Positions 10,838-18,195 of a stretch of 64,000 bases of DNA are shown here, piece after piece (positions within the stretch are counted from its first letter, which is position 1; every line of letters begins with the position of its first letter). The DNA lies in the NCBI GenBank assembly GCA_965212085.1, contig OZ243042.1, forward strand, positions 744,001 through 808,000, given 5' to 3'. The notes beneath the pieces are model-generated. The model was given only the letters and a program-made list of their open reading frames with translations, did not search any database and had not been told where the DNA came from. The stretch comes from JAHRAW01 sp965212085. Its GTDB lineage: Bacteria; Pseudomonadota; Gammaproteobacteria; Arenicellales; Poriferihabitantaceae. The position numbers were made by a program, and so were the translations under genes.

Positions 10838-12085
10838 TCATTCGTAGCGCAGCGCCTCGGCGGGGCGCACCCGGGACGCTTTCCACGCCGGGTACAAGGT
10901 GGCGAGAAAACTCATGGCCAGCGCCGCCAGAATGATGCGCGAGACGTCCGACCAGCGCATCTGCGCGGGGAAGTCGGTGATCAAATACACGTCCACGGGA
11001 AACAGTTCGGTGTTGAAAAAGTTTTCGAGCGCGGGGATGATGGTCTCGATATTGAGCGCGGTGATCACCCCCAGCACGCCGCCCAGCACGGTGCCGACCA
11101 CGCCGATCACGGTGCCCTGCACCATGAACACCTTCATAACGCCGGCCGGGCTCAGCCCCAGGGTTCTGAGGATGGCGACGTCGGGCTGCTTGTCGGTGAC
11201 GATCATCACCAGCGTCGAGACGATGTTGAACGCGGCCACGGCGATGATCAGCAGCAGCACGATGAACACCACGCGCTTTTCGATTTCCAGGGCGCGAAAG
11301 AAGTTGGCGTGCTCCATGGTCCAGTCGCGGATGTGGTAGACGCCGTCCAGCCGCTCGGCCAGTTGACGCCGCACAGACGGCGCGCGCTCAACCTCGGCGA
11401 GTTTGAGCCGCAGGCCGCTGACCTCGCCGAGGAATCCGAACAGGCGCGCGGCGTCTTCAATGTGAATCAGGGCGATGCCGTTGTCGTACTGGTGCATGTC
11501 AATGCGAAACAGGCCGGCCACCGAAAAGCGTTTCAGCCTCGGCAGCAAACCGGCCGGCGTAACCTTGCCTTTGGGGGCGATGAGCGTAACCTTGTCGCCC
11601 ACCGACACGCCGAGGGTGCGCGCCAGGGCGTCGCCGAGGATGATGCCGAAGCCGCCGGGTTTGAGCGCGCCGGGGTCGCCTTCGACGATGTGATCCAGCA
11701 CCTCGGAGACGCCGCGCTCGCGCTGCGGTGATATGCCGCGAATGAGCGCGCCGGTGGCCCGTGAGCCGTTGGTGAGCATGCCCTGGCCGAGGATGTAGGG
11801 CGCCTGGGCGCGCACCTGGGGATGCCCGGCGATGCGCTCGGAGGCGGCCTGCCAGTCGTCAAGGACGCCGCCGTAGCCGCTCACCGTGACGTGGGAGACC
11901 ACGAACAGGATGCGGTCGCGCAAGTCCGCGTGAAAGCCGTTCATAACCGACATCACCGTAATCAACGCCCACACCCCGAGCACCACCCCGGCCATGGAAA
12001 TCATGGTGATGAACGAAATGAAATGGTCGCGCCGCCGGGCGCGGGTGTAGCGCAGGCCGATAAAAAGTTCGAGCGGGAGCGTCAT
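10838..12085 (-). CDS. lolC: lipoprotein-releasing system permease (LolC/LolE family)
   Basis: A 415-residue MacB/FtsX-type permease. One transmembrane segment near residues 24-48 follows the typical N-terminal RYTRARRRDHFISFI. A periplasmic domain of about 200 residues comes next. Three more segments lie near 275-300, 315-345 and 375-395, and the protein ends in the conserved YPAWKASRVRPAEALRYE. The only adjacent partner is lolD, so it could be LolC, LolE or a fused-function LolF; the symbol is a best guess. It lies in the same direction and close behind lysS, so co-transcription is possible. Confidence 0.88.
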   Translation of the reverse strand: MTLPLELFIGLRYTRARRRDHFISFITMISMAGVVLGVWALITVMSVMNGFHADLRDRILFVVSHVTVSGYGGVLDDWQAASERIAGHPQVRAQAPYILGQGMLTNGSRATGALIRGISPQRERGVSEVLDHIVEGDPGALKPGGFGIILGDALARTLGVSVGDKVTLIAPKGKVTPAGLLPRLKRFSVAGLFRIDMHQYDNGIALIHIEDAARLFGFLGEVSGLRLKLAEVERAPSVRRQLAERLDGVYHIRDWTMEHANFFRALEIEKRVVFIVLLLIIAVAAFNIVSTLVMIVTDKQPDVAILRTLGLSPAGVMKVFMVQGTVIGVVGTVLGGVLGVITALNIETIIPALENFFNTELFPVDVYLITDFPAQMRWSDVSRIILAALAMSFLATLYPAWKASRVRPAEALRYE

Positions 12086-12111
12086 TGGCGGCGTCTTTGA
12101 ATTTTTGCGGT

Positions 12112-13617
12112 TCAGGAAACCGCCTCATGCCGCAAATGTGGAAACAACAATACGTCGCGGATTGAGGGGCTGTCGGTCAGCAGCATGACCAGGCGGTCTA
12201 CGCCGATGCCTTCGCCGGCGGTGGGCGGCATGCCGTATTCCAGGGCGCGGATGTAGTCGGCGTCAAAGCGCATGGCCTCGCCGCCCCCGGCCCCGGCTTC
12301 GGCTTCGGCTTCGGCTTGCGCGAGTTGCCGGTGAAAGCGTTCGGCCTGATCTTCGGGGTCGTTCAACTCGGAAAAGCCGTTGGCGATTTCGCGGCCGGCG
12401 ATGAACAACTCAAAGCGGTCGCTGATTTCGGGTTGCTCGTCGTTGCGCCGGGACAGCGGCGAGACTTCCACCGGATAGGCGGTGATGAAGGTCGGGTTGA
12501 TGAGTTTGTCCTCGACGGTTTTTTCGAACAAGTCCATCTGCAGGCGGCCCGCCCCGAACGCCGGCTGCACATCAATGCCGAGGTTTTTGGCGAGTTGTCC
12601 GAGGGCTTGCGCGTCCTCCAGCTGTTGTGCGTTGATGCCGGGATTGTGCCGGAGGATGGATTCACTCAAAGTCATGCGCGCAAACGGGCCGGAAAAATCC
12701 AGTTCCCGTCCCTGGTATTGCAGCGTTGCGCTGCCGGTCACGGCACAACACAGCCCGCCAATCATCTCTTCGGTCAGGTCCATGAACTCGCGGTAGTCCG
12801 CGTAGGCCTGGTAAAATTCCAGCATGGTGAACTCGGGGTTGTGCTTGGTGCTGACGCCTTCGTTCCTGAAATTGCGGTTGATCTCGAACACCCGCTCCAG
12901 CCCGCCGACCACCAGCCGCTTCAAATACAACTCCGGGGCGATGCGCAAAAACAACTCCATGTCGAGGGCGTTGTGGTGGGTTGAAAACGGCCGCGCCAGC
13001 GCGCCGCCGGGGATCGGGTGCATCATCGGCGTTTCCACTTCCACGAACCGCCGCTCGCCCATGAACTCGCGCATGTAGCGAATCGCCGTGGCGCGGATTT
13101 GGAACACCTCGCGGGTCTCCTCGCTCATGATCAGGTCCACGTACCGCTGCCGGTATTTCATCTCGTGGTCGGTCAGGCCGTGGTATTTTTCCGGCAGCGG
13201 CCGCAGGGATTTGGTCAGCAGGCGAATGTCATCCACGCGCACGCTGAGCTCGCCGGTTTTGGTGTGGAACAACGCCCCCTCGGCGGCGATGATGTCGCCG
13301 ATGTCGTACTTTTTGAATTCATCGTTGTACGCGCCGGCGGGCAGCGAATCCCTTTGCACGAACAGCTGGATGCGCCCGCTCATGTCGTGGATATGGGCGA
13401 ACGCGGCCTTGCCCATAAGACGCCGGGACATCAGCCGCCCGGCGACCTTGACCCGCACCGGTTCCGCCGCCAGTTGTTGTTCGTGGCCGGCGTAAGCCTC
13501 AAGCAGATCCCCGGCCAGGGAGTCGCGCCGGAAGTCGTTGGGAAAGGCGTTGCCGGCGGCCCGCAGCGCGGCCAGTTTTTGACGCCGCACGCGGCTTTGT
13601 TCGTTGTCTTCGCTCAT
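12112..13617 (-). CDS. lysS: lysyl-tRNA synthetase, class II
   Basis: A 501-residue enzyme that charges tRNA-Lys. The N-terminal OB-fold anticodon-binding domain (about 60-170, with VAGRLMSRRLMGKAAFAHI) precedes the class II catalytic core. Motif 2 is around FRNEGVSTKHNPEFTMLEFY and motif 3 near the end is GEGIGVDRLVMLLT. The ATG at 13617 gives MSEDNEQSRVRRQKLAALR, the usual N-terminus; the frame stays open further upstream only because it runs over the prfB 3' end. prfB-lysS adjacency, with 28 bases between them, is the classic gammaproteobacterial arrangement. Confidence 0.95.
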   Translation of the reverse strand: MSEDNEQSRVRRQKLAALRAAGNAFPNDFRRDSLAGDLLEAYAGHEQQLAAEPVRVKVAGRLMSRRLMGKAAFAHIHDMSGRIQLFVQRDSLPAGAYNDEFKKYDIGDIIAAEGALFHTKTGELSVRVDDIRLLTKSLRPLPEKYHGLTDHEMKYRQRYVDLIMSEETREVFQIRATAIRYMREFMGERRFVEVETPMMHPIPGGALARPFSTHHNALDMELFLRIAPELYLKRLVVGGLERVFEINRNFRNEGVSTKHNPEFTMLEFYQAYADYREFMDLTEEMIGGLCCAVTGSATLQYQGRELDFSGPFARMTLSESILRHNPGINAQQLEDAQALGQLAKNLGIDVQPAFGAGRLQMDLFEKTVEDKLINPTFITAYPVEVSPLSRRNDEQPEISDRFELFIAGREIANGFSELNDPEDQAERFHRQLAQAEAEAEAGAGGGEAMRFDADYIRALEYGMPPTAGEGIGVDRLVMLLTDSPSIRDVLLFPHLRHEAVS

Positions 13618-13645
13618 TATTTTTGCCGCCGGGCCGCTCGGACCG

Positions 13646-14744
13646 CTATAACCCGGCCTTGAGGCTGGCCTCGATAAACGGGTTGAGGGCGCCGTCCAGC
13701 ACCGCCTGGGTGTTGCCGGTTTCGACGCCGGTTCTGAGATCCTTGATCCTGGATTGATCGAGCACGTAGGAACGAATCTGGCTGCCCCAGCCGATGTCCG
13801 CCTTGCTGTCCTCCACGTCCTGCTGCGCGGCGCGGCGCTTTTGCATCTCGGCTTCAAACAATCGCGACTTCAGCATCGCCATCGCTTCGGCGCGGTTGCG
13901 GTGCTGGGAGCGGTCGTTCTGGCACTGTACCACGATTCCCGAAGCAAGGTGGGTAATCCGCACCGCCGAGTCGGTGCGGTTAACGTGCTGGCCGCCGGCG
14001 CCGCTGGCGCGGTAGGTGTCCACCCGCAGGTCGGCGGGCTTGACCTCAATCTCAAAACTATCGTCAATTTCCGGATAGGCGTACACCGAAGCGAACGAGG
14101 TGTGGCGGCGATTGCCGGAATCAAACGGGCTTTTACGCACCAGGCGGTGCACCCCGTTTTCGGTTCGCAGGTAGCCGTAAGCGAATTCCCCGGTCATTTT
14201 CAGGGTCGCGCTTTTGATGCCGGCGACATCGCCGGGGGAGCGCTCCACCAAATCAATCCGGTAGCCCTGATCCTCCCCCCAGCGCGTGTACATGCGCAGC
14301 AGCATCCCGGCCCAGTCCTGGGCTTCGGTGCCGCCGGAACCGGATTGAATATCCACGAAAGCGTTGCGGGCATCCGCCTCGCCGCTGAACATCCGCCGGA
14401 ACTCCATTTTTTCCAGGGCAAAGACGATTTTCCCGGCCTCCCGTTCGATCTCCGCCACCGCCTCGGCGTCCTCCTCGCCCCGCGCCAACTCCAGCAACTC
14501 GGCGCCGTCTCTGATCTGCCGGTGCAGTTGATCCAGCCCGTGAACCGCCTGCTGCAACCGCGCGCGCTCCTGGCCGAGGGCCTGAGCCTCATCCGGGCGA
14601 TCCCAGATTTTCGGGTCTTCAAGCCTTAGATCAACCTCTTCAAGGCGCTCCTTCTTGCCCGCATAGTCAAAGAAACCTCCGTAACGCGTCCACTCGCTGC
14701 AACGAGGAATTCAGGGATTCAAGCAATTCATTGGGGGATAGCAT
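13646..14744 (-). CDS. prfB: peptide chain release factor 2, expressed through a programmed +1 frameshift
   Basis: RF2 terminates translation at UGA and UAA. The gene is in two frames. The ATG at 14744 opens 25 codons (MLSPNELLESLNSSLQRVDA, then LRRFL) that end at an in-frame TGA (14669-14667). Skipping one T at 14669 continues as DYAGKKERLEEVD... to the stop at 13646, giving 365 residues, the same length as E. coli RF2. In this numbering the codon-recognition tripeptide SPF is at 205-207 and the catalytic GGQ at 250-252, as in E. coli. A start-to-stop caller would begin the gene at about 14557 and lose the first 62 residues. RF2 reads its own UGA and so autoregulates. Confidence 0.96.
14666..14680 (-). 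promoter_or_regulatory. prfB programmed +1 frameshift site
   Basis: On the minus strand the site reads GGAGG TTT CTT TGA C. It has the slippery CTT codon, the in-frame TGA stop followed by C (a weak termination context), and a Shine-Dalgarno-like GGAGG three bases upstream that stimulates slippage. This is the canonical RF2 autoregulatory element. Confidence 0.95.
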
Positions 14745-14950
14745 AGTTCCAGCCGGGGTTCGGGTTCGGTTTCGGGTTCGTCCATCGCGCAAAAAAATTC
14801 AACCCCCACAGGATACCCAATTTTTGCCGGGAATTGTAGCGGCTGGCATGGCCCAATACGACAATCCGGCCAGCACCGGAAAGGTTTGAACGGCGGCGGA
14901 AACTTTGTGCGCGGGAATAACACCGAGGAACGTGGCAACCACTCTGTCGT
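14745..14950. other. intergenic stretch upstream of prfB
   Basis: Contains a short degenerate GGGTTC/GGTTTC tandem run (14755-14782) just upstream of the prfB start, which may hold its 5' untranslated region. No gene is visible. From about 14878 the sequence becomes repeat unit E (CCGGAAAGGTTTGAACGG ... ACTTTGTGCGCG), which recurs at 23606, 23735, 60530 and 62732. Confidence 0.5.
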
Positions 14951-15235
14951 CATTCCCGAGCGTTAGTGTCCGTTGCCGCGCAAGCGGCTTACGGACACTT
15001 GGCGCTCTCGGGAATCCAGCGCCATTTGACCCACCCGGTTTAACCCCTGGATTCCCGAATAGCGATGAAAAATATAGTCGCTACGCTCCTTATTTTTCTA
15101 TCGTTCGGGAATGACACCGGGGGCGTAAGGCAAGGCAAGGAAGCGGCGAAACGGTGGCGTAGGGGCAGGTCGCGACCCGCCCCTACTACCCGCAAATGTG
15201 GATATGATACCGAGAGCGTGGCAACAACTCTGTCG

Positions 15236-16219
15236 TCATTCCTGTATAGGTTCACTAATTCGCTGACAAGAATCATTCATTTGTTTGGGGGTTTTAGCGT
15301 TGATGCCCTGGTGCGGTCTGTACTCGTTGTAGTAGAGCAAGTATTGCTCCAATTCGTCCCTGAACTCGGCCTCCGTCTCAAACGTCGTCCCCTCAATCAA
15401 ATCCTCGTTCAGCGTCCGCCAGAAACGCTCCACCTTGCCATTGGTCTGCGGCCGGTACGGGCGCGTATAGCGATGACGGATGCCCAACTCCTGCAGCATG
15501 CGCTCAAACGGATGCCGCTCCGGCACGCGCCTTGAAGCAAACTCCGAACCATTGTCGCTCAACATCTCGGCGAACTGTATGCGGTATTTGAGGTTCAACA
15601 GATTCAGAATCTTCAAGGTGCTAAACATCACCGTCAGACTCTTCACGTCTTCCACCACCTCCGCCCACGCAACCCGCGTGCAATCATCCAGCACGCATAC
15701 CAAATAGCGCCGCCGGGGATCCGAAACAATCAGGTCGCGGCTCAAGCAATGGCAGTCAATATGCCCCAGTTCCCCGGCTTTATGCTTGATAATACGCCGT
15801 TTGTTCTGCTTCATCGGTACACTCATACGATTGACGCCATAGCGCTTAAGGATACGATAAATCGTACTCGGCGAGGGCGTCAATTCCTTGAACTCCGGCA
15901 ACAGCAGGGTGTAGATCTCATAGCGGTTGACGCCATTTTGCCGGTGCGCCAGGATCGCCTGCTCGAGGTCCGGGTGCCGCGCCCGCCACCTCGGGCCGCG
16001 CTTTTGTGGCAACACGGCGCTGATATCGCCGCTCTGGGAGGCGCGGTGATAATACTTCAAGAAGGTTTGCCGGTTGGTGTGGTGGAAGCGGTAGAAGTCG
16101 CTGACGAAGCGGAGCTTCGGATGGCGTCCGGCCTTGACCTGCTCGTATTCCTGGATCAGGAACCGCCATTTGCTCAAATAGTTGCGCTGCAGGGTTTTGT
16201 CTCGGGTATTGTCTCTCAT
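15236..16219 (-). CDS. IS481-family transposase (DDE integrase core)
   Basis: A 327-residue transposase. The N-terminal half is a basic helix-turn-helix region (about 1-125). The integrase core has the triad Asp155 (GHIDCHC), Asp222 (SDNGSEF) and Glu264 (NGKVERFWRTL), with the usual RPYRPQTNGK and YNEYRPHQ stretches. Residue spacing is typical of IS481. It runs opposite to the flanking repeats. The stop lies a few bases beyond the left terminal repeat, so the last codons are supplied by the flanking repeat. Confidence 0.93.
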   Translation of the reverse strand: MRDNTRDKTLQRNYLSKWRFLIQEYEQVKAGRHPKLRFVSDFYRFHHTNRQTFLKYYHRASQSGDISAVLPQKRGPRWRARHPDLEQAILAHRQNGVNRYEIYTLLLPEFKELTPSPSTIYRILKRYGVNRMSVPMKQNKRRIIKHKAGELGHIDCHCLSRDLIVSDPRRRYLVCVLDDCTRVAWAEVVEDVKSLTVMFSTLKILNLLNLKYRIQFAEMLSDNGSEFASRRVPERHPFERMLQELGIRHRYTRPYRPQTNGKVERFWRTLNEDLIEGTTFETEAEFRDELEQYLLYYNEYRPHQGINAKTPKQMNDSCQRISEPIQE

Positions 16220-16283
16220 GGGTCGTACCTCTTGGGTTGGGATTGGTCAGGCTATTCTGTCAGTGAAATAGTGAACTTCTACA
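15243..16283 (-). mobile_element. complete IS481-family insertion sequence (1041 bp) with 5 bp target duplication
   Basis: The left end TGTATAGGTTCACTAATTCG and the inverted right end TGTAGAAGTTCACTATTTCA match at 16 of 20 positions and both begin TGT, as in the IS481 family. The element is flanked on both sides by ATTCC (15238-15242 and 16284-16288), a 5 bp target duplication. Removing the element and one ATTCC restores an intact copy of repeat unit A. One full-length transposase fills the element, so it may be active or recently inserted. Confidence 0.92.
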
Positions 16284-17996
16284 ATTCCCGAGCGTTAGTG
16301 TCCGTTGCCGCGTAGCGGCTTACGGACACTTGGCGCTCTCGGGAATCCAGCGCCACACGACCCACCGCCGGTTTAACCTCTGGATTCCCGAATAGCGATG
16401 AAAAATATGGTCGCTACCGCTCCCTATTTTTCTATCGTTCGGGAATGACGGCAGAGGCGTAAGGTAGGACAAAGGAAGCGGCTAAACGTGGCGTAGGGGC
16501 AGGTCGCGACCCGCCCCTACTACCCGCAAATGTGGATATGATACCGAGAGCGTGGCAACAACTCTGTCGTCATTCCCGAGCGTTAGTGTCCGTTGCCGCG
16601 TTAGCGGCTTACGGACACTTGGCGCTCTCGGGAATCCAGCGCCATTTGACCCACCCGGTATAACCCCTGGATTCCCGAATAGCGATGAAAAATATGGTCG
16701 CTACCGCTCCCTATTTTTCTATCGTTCGGGAATGACGGCAGAGGTGTAAGGAAGGACAAAGGAAGCGCAAAAGAAGCGGCAAGCCTCATCGTTCCCCTTG
16801 CCCGTCTTTACACCTCTGCGGCCGTCCAACCGGCGGCGTAGCCGCTAACTTCGGCGTGCGCAGGGACGCGCACGGCGGCGCTGGAAACAGGATGTTTCCC
16901 CGCGCCGCAAGGGGGGTCTGCGGGGGGTCTCCCCCCGCAAATGCGCGTCACGCGCACCCAAACCCGCGCCTCGCGCTGTCGTCATTCCCGAGCGTTAGTG
17001 TCCGTTGCCGCGCAAGCGGCTTACGGACACTTGGCGCTCTCGGGAATCCAGCGCCATTATGACCCACCGCCGGTATAACCCCTGGATTCCCGAATAGCGA
17101 TGAAACAAACGGTCGCTACCGCTCCCTATTTTTCTATCGTTCGGGAATGACGGCAAAGGCGTAAGGTAGGACAAAGGAAGCGGCTAAACGTGGCGTAGGG
17201 GCAGGTCGCGACCCGCCCCTACTACCCGCAAATGTGGATATGATACCGAGAGCGTAGCAACAACTCTGTCGTCATTCCCGAGCGTTAGTGTCCGTTGCCG
17301 CGCAAGCGGCTTACGGACACTTGGCGCTCTCGGGAATCCAGCGCCATTATGACCCACCGCCGGTATAACCCCTGGATTCCCGAATAGCGATGAAACAAAC
17401 GGTCGCTACCGCTCCCTATTTTTCTATCGTTCGGGAATGACGGCAGAGGCGTAAGGTAGGACAAAGGAAGCGGCTAAACGTGGCGTAGGGGCAGGTCGCG
17501 ACCCGCCCCTACTACCCGCAAATGTGGATATGATACCGAGAGCGTGGCAACAACTCTGTCGTCATTCCCGAGCGTTAGTGTCCGTTGCCGCGTTAGCGGC
17601 TTACGGACACTTAGCGCTCTCGGGAATCCAGCGCCATTATGGCCCACCCGGTATAACCCCTGGATTCCCGAATAGCGATGAAACAAACGGTCGCTACCGC
17701 TCCCTATTTTTCTATCGTTCGGGAATGACGGCAAAGGCGTAAGGAAGCGCAAAGGAAGCGACCAAGCCTCATCGTTCCCCTTGTCCGTCTTTACACCTCT
17801 GCGGCCGTCCAACCGGCGGCGATAGCCGCTGACTTCGGCGCACGCAGGGACGCGCACGGCGGCGCTGGAAACAGGATGTTTCCCCGCGCCGCAAGGGGGG
17901 TCTGCGGGGGGTCTCCCCCCGCAAATGCGCGTCACGCGCAACCCCACCCCGCGCCTCGCCCCGCCGAAAACTTGCCTCCCACCCCCATTTTGGGAG

Positions 17997-18024
17997 TTTA
18001 CATTCCCCTTAATTTAGGTATAAT
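17997..18024 (+). promoter_or_regulatory. sigma-70-type promoter of the second giant gene
   Basis: TTTACA (17997-18002) and TATAAT (18019-18024) are separated by 16 bases, close to consensus and AT-rich against GC-rich surroundings. It lies about 60 bases upstream of the ATG at 18083 and just after the left repeat array. Confidence 0.8.
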
Positions 18025-18170
18025 CCCCCAAATTCCGGCCCACCGACAGCCCGTCACCACTGCCTTTTTCAGGAGGATTACCATGTTTCTTTCCCGCTTG
18101 CCGTCCGCACTCAAAAATGCGCTCAAAGCCCCGCACAGCGCGCCTGCGGGCGTTGCAGCGGCCATTCCTG

Positions 18171-18189
18171 CCCCCCCCCCCCCCCCCCC
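18171..18189 (+). repeat. poly-C tract (19 C), probable phase-variation switch
   Basis: Nineteen consecutive C between the strong start at 18083 and the signal-peptide coding region at 18196. Tracts of this length are hypermutable by slipped-strand mispairing and serve as contingency switches in surface genes of Neisseria, Bordetella and Campylobacter. Exact length in an assembly can be unreliable. Confidence 0.85.
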
Positions 18190-18195
18190 AGAAAA

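Larger units (their letters stand above)
14878..17945 (+). repeat. left palindromic repeat array (units A, B, C, D, E; forward orientation)
   Basis: Unit A is a 68 bp near-perfect hairpin bounded by ATTCCCGAG and CTCGGGAAT with an inner stem GTGTCCGT...ACGGACAC. Copies are at 14952-15019, 15238-16350 (split by the IS), 16572-16639, 16984-17051, 17274-17341 and 17564-17631. Unit B is a roughly 70 bp hairpin from ATTCCCGAATAGCGAT to ATCGTTCGGGAAT at 15047-15115, 16380-16449, 16667-16736, 17082-17151, 17372-17441 and 17660-17729. Unit C is a 28 bp palindrome centred on TCGCGA at 15159-15186, 16493-16520, 17195-17222 and 17485-17512. Unit D, a GC-rich element with GGAAACAGGATGTTTCCCC and G/C runs, is at 16861-16955 and 17845-17940. 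The A-B-C composite repeats with a period of 286-290 bp. Short open frames here are artefacts of the repeats. Confidence 0.93.

Noticed and set aside
13618..13857. Upstream extension of the lysS frame
   Set aside because: It lies over the prfB 3' end in another frame; the canonical LysS N-terminus begins at 13617.
14878..17945. CRISPR array
   Set aside because: The repeated units are 28-70 bp palindromes in 229-341 bp composites. There are no short unique spacers of constant length and no cas genes.
14905..17947. Many short open frames in the repeat arrays (products such as VGTGRDLSL or FLSFGND)
   Set aside because: They are the same few repeat units read in different frames and recur identically in all three arrays, with no ribosome binding sites.
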